This document shows, in pieces, positions 35,319-44,767 of a DNA stretch of 64,000 bases (position 1 is the first letter of the stretch; the number at the start of each line of letters is the position of its first letter). The notes under the pieces are model-generated. The model saw nothing but the letters and a program-made list of their open reading frames with translations, did not search any database and was not told where the DNA came from. The position numbers and the translations under genes are program-made. Source of the stretch: Anaerococcus provencensis (GTDB lineage: Bacteria; Bacillota; Clostridia; Tissierellales; Peptoniphilaceae); assembly GCF_000312365.2 (NCBI RefSeq), contig NZ_HG003686.1, positions 931,957 through 995,956 of the forward strand, read 5' to 3'.

Positions 35319-37105
35319 ATATCCTCCAAATCAATTATCTTATAATCAATCCCTTCACTATTTAAAATATCTTCCTCTCGACCATGGCAGGTAAAATATA
35401 TTATCTGCCTGAAATCCCCTAGGTCTAATAGGTAAAATAGGGCGATTCTCAGTCTATCAAGGTCATAATTTATAAAGGCATCGTCAAATATCATAAAAGT
35501 ATCCAGATTTTGCTCGTTAATAGAAAATTTAAAGGCAAAATTCATCTGGTCATAAAAACCTGTGGAAAGCCTATCCAAATCCAAATAGCTGCCGTCCTTT
35601 TGTAAAATTTCTGGCAGAAGATTTTCATCATAGGTGATTTTCTCATACTTGCCCTTGGAAAGCTGGGAGATTATATGTGAAACTTCCTTGCTGTGCTTGA
35701 CAAGATTTGAATTATTATCTTTGCTTATCTCATCAATTATTTCTATGGCAAGATTTAGCGCCTCTATCTCTTTTTCCATTTGGGAAAGTTTTTCTTTTTG
35801 AAAGTTTAGATCATCTTCTAGGTCAACTTCCTTTGAAAGTTTTTCCTCAACAGCTGCCAAATTCTTCTCCAAGGCTAAATTGTCGTCATTTAGCTTTTGC
35901 AAATCTTGGTCAATCTTGCTAATCTTATCGTATATCTCATTGATATCGACATTTTTAATGGCCAAATAATCTTCTAGATTAGAATTTTGCATTTCTAGGA
36001 CTCTTATAAGCTCTACTAGTCTCTCCTTATCTTTGATAAGTCCCTTATAAATTATATAATTTTCATCTAGATTATACTTCTTATCTGTATTTTTTCCCTT
36101 TTTGTACTTTTCTATAAAATAAATCACTAGGGGCAAAACAAAGGCAAGGGCCAAAAGATATGACAATTTGCTTTGTAACCAGAGCATGACAAAAAATAAG
36201 GAAGTAAGAGCGTAGATGAGGAAATTTCTCCAATCAATCTTATTATGAGAATCGTCTAGATTATAATCTTTGTATTCTTCGTATTTGGCCAGCTCTTTTT
36301 CTATGAAATTAAGCTCGTTTTGGTATTTGATTTGCTCTTCTAAGCTCTTGTAAGATGGGTTGTTCCTATAGTCATCCCTAATCTTTTTTAGTTCGTCCAA
36401 TTCCTGCCTATGTCGGTCTATTTTGTCTCTATTTTTGTAAAGTTTTTCCAAGTCATTATTGTAATTCTTCCTCAAAGATTTAAGGTAGGCCAGATCATTT
36501 TCTAGATTTTCTATCTTCTCAGTGGTTTTTGCATAGGCTTTGGTATATGCCCTGGGAGTGCCAATCTCAGTCAATCTCCCTTTTAGATTTTCTATGGCAA
36601 GGGCTGGAGAAAAGTAATAATCACCTCCAGAACTTAGCATTTCACTAATCTTATCCTTTACAGCAGCTAAGGATTCCTGGCTTTGGTAATTTGCTATGAG
36701 ATTTTTATATAAATCATAGTCTATGCCAAGAAGAAACTCTCCTGGATAGTTGAGATTGCTTGCTTTTGACTTAATTATTTCATTGGTGTCTAGGTTATAA
36801 ATCTCATAGGTCCCATCAAAGAAATTGCGGCTAATCCTGTAATTTGTCCCATCCTTATTAAAAATCCCGAAGCCAGCATACTTGTAGGAATGTGTGGGTT
36901 TATATATTTCTTGTTTCTTGTTAAAGTGGCGGACCTTTTTCCCATCGTCAAAGCCATAGAGTAGTCCTTCTATAAAACTAACTATAGTAGACTTGCCAGA
37001 TTCGTTTTTGCCGTAGATTAGGTTAAAGGCAGGGGAAAATTCTATATGAACATTTTCAAATTGGCCAAAGGAGATTATGTATAATTTCTCGATACAAAGA
37101 CTCAT
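35315..37105 (-). CDS. YhaN-like SMC-type ATPase
   Basis: This is a 596-residue AAA protein of the RecF/SbcC/Rad50 type. Walker A GKNESGKSTIVSF is near residue 35. Long coiled coils flank a hydrophobic hairpin (about 290-335) that could be membrane-embedded, a trait of Bacillus YhaN. The C-terminus has the ABC signature LSTGFYDQ and Walker B FMIFDDAF. It overlaps by 4 nt the YhaO-like nuclease gene, so the pair resembles Mre11-Rad50. It is shorter than Bacillus YhaN (about 960), with shorter coils. Confidence 0.8.
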   Translation of the reverse strand: MSLCIEKLYIISFGQFENVHIEFSPAFNLIYGKNESGKSTIVSFIEGLLYGFDDGKKVRHFNKKQEIYKPTHSYKYAGFGIFNKDGTNYRISRNFFDGTYEIYNLDTNEIIKSKASNLNYPGEFLLGIDYDLYKNLIANYQSQESLAAVKDKISEMLSSGGDYYFSPALAIENLKGRLTEIGTPRAYTKAYAKTTEKIENLENDLAYLKSLRKNYNNDLEKLYKNRDKIDRHRQELDELKKIRDDYRNNPSYKSLEEQIKYQNELNFIEKELAKYEEYKDYNLDDSHNKIDWRNFLIYALTSLFFVMLWLQSKLSYLLALAFVLPLVIYFIEKYKKGKNTDKKYNLDENYIIYKGLIKDKERLVELIRVLEMQNSNLEDYLAIKNVDINEIYDKISKIDQDLQKLNDDNLALEKNLAAVEEKLSKEVDLEDDLNFQKEKLSQMEKEIEALNLAIEIIDEISKDNNSNLVKHSKEVSHIISQLSKGKYEKITYDENLLPEILQKDGSYLDLDRLSTGFYDQMNFAFKFSINEQNLDTFMIFDDAFINYDLDRLRIALFYLLDLGDFRQIIYFTCHGREEDILNSEGIDYKIIDLEDI

Positions 37106-38112
37106 TTTTTGCTCCTTAAAATGGCATCGTAACCTAGCTTTAGGGCAAGTTTTGATATTTCGTCATTCTTATCCATTAAGCTTTCTTCAAATTTGCTCAA
37201 AAGTGTATTAGGATAAAGTCTAGATAGATTTTCCATATCCAAACTTTGATCTATTGATACATAAGAAAAATCTGCCCTAAGCTGATTTTGGATATTTTTA
37301 CTATTGATGCTATCTCTTGACCTAATATTGAGTCTAAGAATATTTTTCTTAGTCGACAAGTTTTGATTCACATATTCTATCAAGGCATTTTCATCAGCAA
37401 AATCATCATAAGATAGGTCAAAAGTCTTAAATTCCATAAGATTAGAATTTATATGACTAAGCTTTCCATTATCATATAAGATATAACCAAAATTTTCTGT
37501 ATCTGCAAAAGAGCGTGGTTCTATGCTTGATGGATAGTGGATGTTTTTATAGGACCTAGCCTTGTGTATATGGCCAAGACCCACATAGTCAAAGCCTACT
37601 TGGCTAAGCTTATCCTTATCTAAATCTAGGTAATTTGTAGGGCTATCAGATATATCTCCATGGGCCAAAAGTATATTATAATAATCCCTATCCAAGGAGA
37701 TATCATAGGGAAAGTCCCCAGCATATATCCTGTCAGTATAGGAAAGTCCATAGATCCTCACTCTTTCATTTTCAAACATAGATAGTTTTTCGCTTGTAAA
37801 GATATGGAGATTGTTTGGTTTTTGACCTAGAAAAATCTTATTATAGGAATCAAAGTAATCGTGGTTGCCAGTTACATAATAAATGTCTTTTCCAAATTCT
37901 TCAAAAATAGTAAAAAGCCTAGCAAAATCTTTGGATGAAAAGTAAGACCTCTCAAAGAGGTCTCCTGCTATAAGGGCAAAGTCTACATCTTTGTTTGTCG
38001 CAAAGATATTTTCAAAAGACTGCCAGGTATTTTTCCTAATGAAAGAACCAAGGTCATCACTAAAAGTCGAATTATCCGCCAAATGAGCATCTGCCAGGTG
38101 GATAAATCTCAT
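37102..38112 (-). CDS. YhaO-like DNA exonuclease (metallophosphoesterase)
   Basis: This is a 336-residue Mre11/SbcD-type phosphoesterase. Metal motifs: HLADAHLAD, ALIAGDLFE, YVTGNHDYFD, LLAHGDIS and GLGHIHKA. It would process DNA ends with the adjacent SMC-type ATPase. It overlaps the histidine phosphatase gene by 4 nt and the YhaN-like gene by 4 nt. Confidence 0.85.
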   Translation of the reverse strand: MRFIHLADAHLADNSTFSDDLGSFIRKNTWQSFENIFATNKDVDFALIAGDLFERSYFSSKDFARLFTIFEEFGKDIYYVTGNHDYFDSYNKIFLGQKPNNLHIFTSEKLSMFENERVRIYGLSYTDRIYAGDFPYDISLDRDYYNILLAHGDISDSPTNYLDLDKDKLSQVGFDYVGLGHIHKARSYKNIHYPSSIEPRSFADTENFGYILYDNGKLSHINSNLMEFKTFDLSYDDFADENALIEYVNQNLSTKKNILRLNIRSRDSINSKNIQNQLRADFSYVSIDQSLDMENLSRLYPNTLLSKFEESLMDKNDEISKLALKLGYDAILRSKK

Positions 38113-38678
38113 AGATTGTTTACCTTTTCTATTAATTTGATGTTGCTTTTGACGTCAAAAACTGTGATTGCACCATTTTCAATCCAAAAACTTTCCCAAT
38201 CGCTTAGATCCTTGAGAATCCAAAATAGACAGGACTTGATGGCAATGCCGTGGCTTACGCAAAGGGCATTTTCGTTTTTCTTTGAAATCTCATCCAAAAA
38301 TTCGCTAGTCCTATGGATAAGATCCATCCTAGATTCACCATTTGGATATCTGGTATTGAAAGGGTCTTTGTCTTGTTCTTTGAAAAATTCCTTGTAATTG
38401 GTCCTTACTTCTACAAAAGATTGGCCTTTGAAATCTCCAAAATCTAGCTCGTTGATGCGTGCATCTGGGGTAAAGTCCTCAAAACCAAGCATCTTAGCAG
38501 TCTGTTGGCTTCTTAGCAAGGCTGATGTGTATACCTTATCTATCCTGTATTTTTCTAGGGCACGCCTAGTGTTTACCAAAACATTAAAACCGCTCTTACT
38601 AAGTTTTGTACTATCAAGTGAATAAAGACTTGACATATTTGCTTCAGTCAATCCATGTCTTACTAAAATAATCTTCAT
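38109..38678 (-). CDS. Histidine phosphatase family protein (phosphoglycerate mutase-like)
   Basis: This is a 189-residue enzyme with LVRHGLTEAN (catalytic His about residue 8), SALLRSQQTAKML, the acidic residue in INELDFGDFKGQ, and CVSHGIAIKS with the second His. The family includes CobC, PhoE and GpmB types; the substrate is uncertain. It is the first gene of the unit running through YhaO, YhaN, the phosphoesterase and CYTH protein. Confidence 0.85.
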   Translation of the reverse strand: MKIILVRHGLTEANMSSLYSLDSTKLSKSGFNVLVNTRRALEKYRIDKVYTSALLRSQQTAKMLGFEDFTPDARINELDFGDFKGQSFVEVRTNYKEFFKEQDKDPFNTRYPNGESRMDLIHRTSEFLDEISKKNENALCVSHGIAIKSCLFWILKDLSDWESFWIENGAITVFDVKSNIKLIEKVNNL

Positions 38679-38711
38679 TATTACTCCTTTTTATACTAAA
38701 CTATTCCCATA

Positions 38712-38735
38712 CAAAAACAAGGCCAAAGACCTTGT
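38712..38735 (-). terminator. Terminator of the MacB-like transporter operon
   Basis: The stem ACAAGG/CCTTGT around an 7-nt loop is followed by five T on the minus strand. It lies 84 nt past the permease stop. Confidence 0.8.
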
Positions 38736-38818
38736 CTTATATTAGGTGAAAAAACTCATGTTAAGAATATATTCAGTATTACTTAAGTTTTTTTCTACTA
38801 TAAAATTAGATACCCTAT

Positions 38819-41800
38819 TTATTCTCCGCTACTCATCGCTTCAGCCATATCTATCTTCTTTAACTTATTATGAACTATCAATAGTAAGACTATGGAAATT
38901 GCTATGGTGATAAGTCCACTATATAAGAAAGGCGTCAAATGGACTCTATAGGCTAGGAGTATATCTCTTGGGGCAACGACATCTATTATATATCTAAACA
39001 TTGCAATTCCAAGGAAATAACCAAGAATTATTCCTAGTATGGTTAGGATAAATATTTCTCTAAAGATGTAGGAGGTCACTTCTTTTGGATAAAATCCTAG
39101 GACCTTGATGGTTGCAAGTTCCCTCTTACGCTCGCTTACATTTATATTTATCAAATTGTAAAGAACAACCAGGGCAAGCATTACAGAAATTAGGGTTATG
39201 ACCCCTATAACTAGGTTAAGATTTGCCATGAGCACATCAATTGATGCGTAGATTACAGTCGAATTGATGATGGCGTTTACTGCTGATTCATCTTCTATAT
39301 CTTCTATAATCTGGTCAGCATCTCCTATGAGATAGGAGGCGTTTGTTGTAAGTTTACCTCCTGTTATGGCTTCAAATTTATCCTTATCCATGTAGATATA
39401 GTTACCAGTGTAATTTTCTGCTATATTACTTATAGTGAAATCATAGGTCTTGTCCTTGTAGGAAAGCTTTATGGTATCGCCAGGGGCAAGCTTAAGGGCT
39501 TTGGCAATTTTTTCAGTCATAACAGCTTCTTCACCCTCTAGCTTTATAGGATTTCTCTTTAGGTCATATAGACTTATAAATGAATCAAAGTCATCAGTCG
39601 AATCTGCCACAACTAAGGAGGCTTCACGAGTCTTATCATCGCCCTTTAGCTTTACATCTTCCATTCTGATAGGATGGGACTTATATGGCTTAATCTTCTT
39701 ATTAAAGCTATCTATGTCAGAATCTTTGGCCTTTTCATCTACCACAGCTATCACATCATAGTGGCTAATCATATCCTTTTGGAGGTTTATGGTATCTTTG
39801 ATTGAATCAATCATAGCAAAGCCAAAGAAGGTAAGGGCTGTACAGCCACCTACTCCAAATAGGGTCATAAACATTCTTGACTTATACCTAAAGAGGTTCC
39901 TGGATGTTATCTTTTGTAAAAATGATAGACGTTGCCAGATTGGTTTGATTTTTTCTAAAAGTATTTTCTTGCCTGGATCTGGTGACTTTGGAAGTAATAA
40001 TGCAGCCGGAGTTTCCTTTAAAGTTTCTTTTGATGATAAAAAGACTGTAATGGCAACTAATAGCGACGATAGAATCACCGCAAAGACCATGTAAGGCAAT
40101 GGATTGACATAGTCTATGCCTAGGTTTCCAAATCCTGAGGAATAAGCCTTTATAATAACTTCTGCTACTACAAATCTTCCAATGATTGCGCCAATAATTG
40201 AGCCAATAAATGTTGGGATTATCCCATATAGATAGAATCTTTGGCTGATTTGCTTATTTGAATATCCTAGGGCCTTCAAGGTCCCATTAATTGTTCTTTG
40301 CTCATCTATAAAACGCTTCATGGTTGTAAGGGTTACAAGCATGGCAACCAGGTAGAAAAATGTCGGGAAAACCTTGGTAAGCTCGTCCATATTTAGGGAG
40401 TTTTGATAGTAGGTATTGATCCCCTCGTTATCTCTGATAGTTTGGATATCATATTCTGGGTCGACTAGTCTTGCCAATGTGTCTTTGGCATCAGATATTT
40501 GATCTTTACCATCAGCTATGCCCTTTTGGGCGTCCTTTTTCTCATTTTCAAACTTAGAAAGATTTGTCTTATACTCTTCTTCCCCGTCTAAGATTTCCTG
40601 GTAGGCATCTTCCAATTCTTTCTGGCCCTTGGCTCTCTCAACGGCAAGCTTGTTTAGGCCAGCCTTATAGTCAGTCCAACCCTTGTCAATCTTAGCTTGG
40701 TTTTGATCTATTTGTGCTTTGGCAGAATCTAGGGCTCTTTGGCCAGAAATTCTGTTGTTAGTAAGCTCTTCCTTACCTGCTGTAAGTTTTCCAAAACCTT
40801 GGTCAATTTCCTTTTGCTTGGCATCTAATTCAGCTTTAGCAGAGTCTATCTTTGATTTTTCGCTATTATAGCGATTTTCTATTTCATTTTTGTTAGCTTC
40901 ATAGTCTGCTAGACCCTTTTCATATTCTTGGTAGCCTTGCTCTAGTTGGGCCTTCATAGCCGCAATTTTTTCTGGGCTAGGCTTAGGGGTTTCTTGATTT
41001 TCATCTGGCACATTTTCATTAACTTCTGGATTTTCAATTGAAGATTCCAAGAGTTCGATTTCTGCTTTCTTGGCATCCAGTTCTGCCTTAGTCGCTTGAA
41101 GTTTTTCTAAAGCCTTTGCAAGTTCATTTCTAGGACCTGCAAATTCCTCATCTAGCTTTTTGTATCCCCCTTCAAGGTCCTTTTTGCCTTGGTCGATTTC
41201 TGCTTGTCCACTTACTAATTTTTCTTCATTAGCCTTAAGCTCAGCTTTTGCTGCGCTAATTTTATCCTTAAAATTCTTAAGGTTATTTTGGTAAGTTAGC
41301 TTGCCAGATTCAAGTTCGTTTTGTCCATTAATGAGCTCAGCTTTTGAATCTTCTAGTTTTTTCTCAGCGTCGGAAATTTTCTTGGCAAAATCTTCCTTGC
41401 CTTTTTGGTAGTCGATATTTGCCTGGTCTAGGTCTTTGCGACCATCTTGCAATTTCTTTTCTGCATCTGAGATTTGGCCTTTGGCATCGTCTATCTCTTT
41501 TTGGGCATCATCTAGGTCTTTTTTGCTGTCACTTCTTATATCAGCTAAAACTTCTCCAGGACGATTGGCAAAGGCATCTTCGATTTCTTCCTGCTTTTTG
41601 TCCACATAGGCTAAGTATTCATCGCTTGTCCTATCCATGTCCTTAGTTTTTTTGTAGGATATATTAATCTCGCCAAATTTGTCCGTATCAAAGTCATCTT
41701 CCATGACAAAAGCGTAACCATCAATTTCCTTTTTGGCAGTAAAAGATATCTCTCTCATATCTTCCATAAAATAATCAGAAGATTTGAAAAAACCTACGAC

Positions 41801-42289
41801 CTTGTAGGTCAGACTTTTCATCACTTCTTCATCAACCCTAGCATTTTCTATGTAGGAAAAGCTAAGTTCATCACCTATTTTTCTATTATTGCCAAGGCCA
41901 ATATCAAGGGCAATCTCACCAGGTTTTTCTGGCATACGCCCTTCTACAACAAGAGACTTTTTAATATCTTTATTGTAGGATTTAAGCCTTATTAAACTCT
42001 CCCCCTCCATAAGGTCGGCTGTTTTGACCTTTGTCATCTTTTCAATATCTGGATCTCTTTTTAAAATAAGCTCATCTTCGTAGTCTAGGCCATATGTAGA
42101 GGTCACTATCATATCAGCATGATTGTAAGTCTCTAAGGACTTATCCAAAGTATTTCTCATGGATGGCCCAGTTAGGGTAAGTGCAACCACCACTAGAGCG
42201 GCAAGTCCTACCATTATAGCAATGGATGCCACCTTGCCCTTGGTGTTTTTAATATCTTTGATGATATTTTTAAAGTAAGTCTTATTCAT
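38819..42289 (-). CDS. FtsX-type ABC transporter permease with a very long extracellular coiled coil
   Basis: This is a 1156-residue permease. One N-terminal transmembrane helix (about 20-40) is followed by an extracellular region (about 40-640). Residues from about 240 to 640 are heptad-rich, with repeated AKAELDAKK, DQGKKDLEGG and KSKIDSAKAEL-like units, plus a Pro/Glu linker near 425. Then come an FtsX domain (three helices, about 655-780), a second extracellular domain, and a second FtsX domain (about 1020-1150). It works with the ATPase encoded just upstream. ATG 42289 is preferred over GTG 42298. This domain layout is known in Firmicutes permeases often linked to surface or drug functions; the substrate is unknown. 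Confidence 0.87.
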   Translation of the reverse strand: MNKTYFKNIIKDIKNTKGKVASIAIMVGLAALVVVALTLTGPSMRNTLDKSLETYNHADMIVTSTYGLDYEDELILKRDPDIEKMTKVKTADLMEGESLIRLKSYNKDIKKSLVVEGRMPEKPGEIALDIGLGNNRKIGDELSFSYIENARVDEEVMKSLTYKVVGFFKSSDYFMEDMREISFTAKKEIDGYAFVMEDDFDTDKFGEINISYKKTKDMDRTSDEYLAYVDKKQEEIEDAFANRPGEVLADIRSDSKKDLDDAQKEIDDAKGQISDAEKKLQDGRKDLDQANIDYQKGKEDFAKKISDAEKKLEDSKAELINGQNELESGKLTYQNNLKNFKDKISAAKAELKANEEKLVSGQAEIDQGKKDLEGGYKKLDEEFAGPRNELAKALEKLQATKAELDAKKAEIELLESSIENPEVNENVPDENQETPKPSPEKIAAMKAQLEQGYQEYEKGLADYEANKNEIENRYNSEKSKIDSAKAELDAKQKEIDQGFGKLTAGKEELTNNRISGQRALDSAKAQIDQNQAKIDKGWTDYKAGLNKLAVERAKGQKELEDAYQEILDGEEEYKTNLSKFENEKKDAQKGIADGKDQISDAKDTLARLVDPEYDIQTIRDNEGINTYYQNSLNMDELTKVFPTFFYLVAMLVTLTTMKRFIDEQRTINGTLKALGYSNKQISQRFYLYGIIPTFIGSIIGAIIGRFVVAEVIIKAYSSGFGNLGIDYVNPLPYMVFAVILSSLLVAITVFLSSKETLKETPAALLLPKSPDPGKKILLEKIKPIWQRLSFLQKITSRNLFRYKSRMFMTLFGVGGCTALTFFGFAMIDSIKDTINLQKDMISHYDVIAVVDEKAKDSDIDSFNKKIKPYKSHPIRMEDVKLKGDDKTREASLVVADSTDDFDSFISLYDLKRNPIKLEGEEAVMTEKIAKALKLAPGDTIKLSYKDKTYDFTISNIAENYTGNYIYMDKDKFEAITGGKLTTNASYLIGDADQIIEDIEDESAVNAIINSTVIYASIDVLMANLNLVIGVITLISVMLALVVLYNLININVSERKRELATIKVLGFYPKEVTSYIFREIFILTILGIILGYFLGIAMFRYIIDVVAPRDILLAYRVHLTPFLYSGLITIAISIVLLLIVHNKLKKIDMAEAMSSGE

Positions 42290-42291
42290 AA

Positions 42292-42993
42292 TTACCACTC
42301 GATTTCATCAATTGGCTTTGGATTGTCATTTACATAATTTTCCACTATTTTTCCATCACGAAGCTCTATGACATCATCTGCCATAGGTTTTATGAGGGAG
42401 TTGTGGGTTATGATTATAACTGTTGCTCCCATAGATCTAGATGCATCTTGGAGAAGTTTTAGGATATTTTTGCCAGTTTCATAGTCAAGGGCTCCTGTAG
42501 GTTCATCACATAGCAATAGCTTTGGATTTTTGGCAAGGGCTCTTGCTATGGCAACTCTTTGTTGCTCACCTCCAGATAATTGGGAAGGGAAGTTTTCTGA
42601 CCTTTGTCCTAGGCCAACTTCCTCTAGCACAAGATTTGCATCTAGGGGGTCTTCGGCAATTTCTGAAGATAGTTCCACATTTTCAAGAGCTGTAAGATTT
42701 GGCACTAGATTATAGTGTTGGAAGACAAATCCTACGTCATTTCTCCTATATGTTGTAAGGTCCATATCAGAAAGTTCTGCTAGGTTTTTGCCATCTATCA
42801 AAACTTCTCCAGAACTTGCCTTTTCCATGCCACCAAGGATATTTAATAAAGTCGTCTTACCAGCACCAGAAGCGCCAACTATTACTAAAAGTCTGCCTTT
42901 TTCAAGGTCAAAGGATATATTGTCATTAGCAAGTATGGTCGAATCACCAGACTTGTATTCTTTTGTTAGATTGTTTAATTCAATGTATGCCAT
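42292..42993 (-). CDS. ABC transporter ATP-binding protein (MacB/LolD type)
   Basis: This is a 233-residue ATPase with Walker [15 protein letters not shown]-loop VFQHYN, signature QLSGGEQQR, Walker [12 protein letters not shown] and the H-loop IITHN. The LolD/MacB-type family energises FtsX-like permeases, and its partner is the gene just downstream. It starts 17 nt after the HTH protein gene, with which it may be co-transcribed. Confidence 0.92.
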   Translation of the reverse strand: MAYIELNNLTKEYKSGDSTILANDNISFDLEKGRLLVIVGASGAGKTTLLNILGGMEKASSGEVLIDGKNLAELSDMDLTTYRRNDVGFVFQHYNLVPNLTALENVELSSEIAEDPLDANLVLEEVGLGQRSENFPSQLSGGEQQRVAIARALAKNPKLLLCDEPTGALDYETGKNILKLLQDASRSMGATVIIITHNSLIKPMADDVIELRDGKIVENYVNDNPKPIDEIEW

Positions 42994-43010
42994 AATAGCC
43001 TTTCTATTTT

Positions 43011-43706
43011 TTACTTATTATGATGATTATACCTATTATTAGCATTTATTTTAGCTTTATAAAGCTTTTCAAAGTTTTCTCTTCGAAGAAACCAAGCAAA
43101 GTCTACTTGAAAACGCCTTGCATATGGACTAGTCTTCATAGACTTTATGGTTTCTACCACTTCTTTCTCAGAATAATCTAGTATTAGCATCCTAAGATCA
43201 TAGGTCAATTTAAAATCTTTTAGAATGTCATCAATTTTAACTACCATAGGTCCTAAGTCATTCCAAGCATCTTGGAAGAGGTACAAATATTTTAAATTCT
43301 CTAAGTACTTTGTACCATAAGTCATTTGTCTATTAGTACTTATTAGCTTGTCATTATCAAGATTAACATTTGCTTGATTTTCTTTATCTACTTTAACATT
43401 TTGATCATCTAGACCATATTTCTTTTCGTATACTTCTGTTTCCCAACGAACTATGATCCCATTTTCACGAATTGGATAGCGTCTAATGTAACCTTCTTTT
43501 ATAAGCTCATCAATACCAGACCTAAAAGACCTGATCCCGTCCTTAGAATGGGTGATAATTTCATCAAAATAAATGACCCAGTCACCAGGTAAGGACAAAA
43601 AATAGGTCAAAATCCCTTTGGCCTTGAAGGATAGATTTTCATCTCTCAAGTAATCGTTATCAACTATAGTAAAATTCTCATTTTTTTGTATTTTCTTAGC
43701 AATCAT
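43011..43706 (-). CDS. Helix-turn-helix protein resembling replication initiators (RepA/DnaD N-domain type)
   Basis: This is a 231-residue protein. The N-terminal ~100 residues match the HTH_36-type winged helix found in plasmid, ICE and phage replication proteins: ENFTIVDNDYLRDENLSFKAKGILTYFLSLP and RSFRSGIDELIKEGYIRR. A hydrophilic linker and a helix-rich C-terminus with WNDLGPM and VDFAWFLRR follow. I cannot assign a specific function. No other replication or mobilisation gene lies beside it. An 8-bp inverted repeat precedes it. It may be a stray from an integrated element. Confidence 0.65.
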   Translation of the reverse strand: MIAKKIQKNENFTIVDNDYLRDENLSFKAKGILTYFLSLPGDWVIYFDEIITHSKDGIRSFRSGIDELIKEGYIRRYPIRENGIIVRWETEVYEKKYGLDDQNVKVDKENQANVNLDNDKLISTNRQMTYGTKYLENLKYLYLFQDAWNDLGPMVVKIDDILKDFKLTYDLRMLILDYSEKEVVETIKSMKTSPYARRFQVDFAWFLRRENFEKLYKAKINANNRYNHHNK

Positions 43707-43719
43707 AGTAATTCTCCTT

Positions 43720-43746
43720 TTACTCTTATATAGGTAAAAAGAGTAA
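43720..43746. promoter_or_regulatory. Inverted repeat upstream of the HTH gene
   Basis: TTACTCTT (43720-43727) and AAGAGTAA (43739-43746) form a perfect 8-bp inverted repeat with an 11-nt spacer. It lies 14 nt upstream of the HTH protein start. It could be its own operator (inference). Confidence 0.5.
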
Positions 43747-43763
43747 TTATTCCCGAATAATAT

Positions 43764-43794
43764 AAAAAACCTCCCAATATATACTATTGGAAGG
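43764..43794 (-). terminator. Terminator of the fur-family gene
   Basis: The stem CCTTCCAATA/TATTGGGAGG with one G-U pair and a 5-nt loop is followed by six T on the minus strand, just after the stop. Confidence 0.92.
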
Positions 43795-44238
43795 CTATTT
43801 GCAATCAGGGCACAGACCCCTATATGTAATATCTACACTTTCTATTTCATAGTCAGAAAGTTCTTCTATCTTGTAGTCATTATTATCTTTCAAATCGATA
43901 ATTTTGCCGCATTTTTCGCATATAAAGTGGCTGTGACGATCTTTGGCAAATTCATATCTCTTACTTGTTAAGTTGAAGTCTAGTTCTTTTACTATGCTTT
44001 TTGCTGTAAAAATCTTTAGCGTATTATAAACTGTCGCTTGAGATATGACAGGATCTATCTTTTTTAAATCAGTGAATATTGTTTCAGCTGAAGGGTGTTT
44101 GTGATTTTTTGATAGATAATCAAGGATTAAAAGTCGCTGGTGAGAAACTCTTATACCATTATCTTGCAATAACTGTTTTTCTGCTTCTAGTCTTTCTGCT
44201 GGCTCTAAGTATTCTAAGTTTTGTATCTTCTCTTCCAT
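43795..44238 (-). CDS. Fur-family regulator, PerR-like
   Basis: This 147-residue metalloregulator has the Fur winged helix (RVSHQRLLILDYLSK, ISQATVYNTLKIF) and a dimerisation domain with both zinc pairs, CEKCG and CPDC at the C-terminus. The HSHFICEKCG arrangement and strict two-CxxC pattern favour PerR (peroxide sensing) over Fur or Zur, but this is not certain. It is monocistronic with its own promoter and terminator. The GGGGGGAT ribosome site is strong. Confidence 0.85.
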   Translation of the reverse strand: MEEKIQNLEYLEPAERLEAEKQLLQDNGIRVSHQRLLILDYLSKNHKHPSAETIFTDLKKIDPVISQATVYNTLKIFTAKSIVKELDFNLTSKRYEFAKDRHSHFICEKCGKIIDLKDNNDYKIEELSDYEIESVDITYRGLCPDCK

Positions 44239-44265
44239 CCAATCCCCCCTTTAACCTAGTATATT

Positions 44266-44293
44266 ATTATACAATGCTATTATTATATTACAA
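44266..44293 (-). promoter_or_regulatory. Promoter of the fur-family gene
   Basis: On the minus strand TTGTAA (44288-44293) and TATAAT (44266-44271) are 16 nt apart. The surrounding AT-rich partly palindromic sequence resembles a Per/Fur box, so autoregulation is possible. Confidence 0.6.
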
Positions 44294-44313
44294 GATATAT
44301 AAAATTACAAATT

Positions 44314-44335
44314 AAAAAAGCCCTCAATGAGAGCT
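44314..44335 (-). terminator. Terminator of the rplJ-rplL operon
   Basis: The stem AGCTCTC/GAGGGCT (one G-U pair, 3-nt loop) is followed by six T on the minus strand after rplL. Confidence 0.88.
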
Positions 44336-44353
44336 TTTCAATGTTAAAGTTAA

Positions 44354-44737
44354 TTAAGCAATTTCTACTTCTGCGCCAGCTTCTTCTAGTTTAGCTTTTA
44401 GTGCTTCAGCTTCGTCTTTAGAAACTTTTTCAGCTACTGGTGCTGGAGCGCCATCAACTAGAGCTTTAGCTTCTTTTAGTCCAAGTCCAGCTGCATCTTT
44501 AACAACTTTTATTACGTTGATTTTAGCTTGTCCAGCTGATTTTAATACAACGTCAAATTCTGTTTTTTCAGCTGCTGCTGCTTCACCTGCGCCTGCTGCT
44601 GCTGGAGCTGCTGCTACTACTGCTGCTTGAGCTGTTACGTCAAATTCTTCTTCGATTGCGTGTACTAGGTCGCTTAGTTCAAGTACTGTAAGAGTTTTGA
44701 TATCTTCTAATATTTGTGTTACTTTTTCACTTGCCAT
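44354..44737 (-). CDS. rplL: Ribosomal protein L7/L12
   Basis: This 127-residue stalk protein has an N-terminal dimerisation helix pair, an Ala-rich hinge ([16 protein letters not shown]) and the C-terminal factor-binding domain with INVIKVVK and [12 protein letters not shown]. It follows rplJ in the standard order and shares its leader. Confidence 0.98.
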   Translation of the reverse strand: MASEKVTQILEDIKTLTVLELSDLVHAIEEEFDVTAQAAVVAAAPAAAGAGEAAAAEKTEFDVVLKSAGQAKINVIKVVKDAAGLGLKEAKALVDGAPAPVAEKVSKDEAEALKAKLEEAGAEVEIA

Positions 44738-44767
44738 TTTTAAATTCTCCTTAATTGTTTTATTATT

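Noticed and set aside
40500..41500. CRISPR-like or tandem DNA repeat in the permease gene
   Set aside because: The periodic look comes from coding for heptad repeats; the DNA units are not identical and have no spacers.
41344..41646. 100-residue plus-strand frame inside the long permease
   Set aside because: It is the antisense of the coiled-coil repeats and its composition follows from them.
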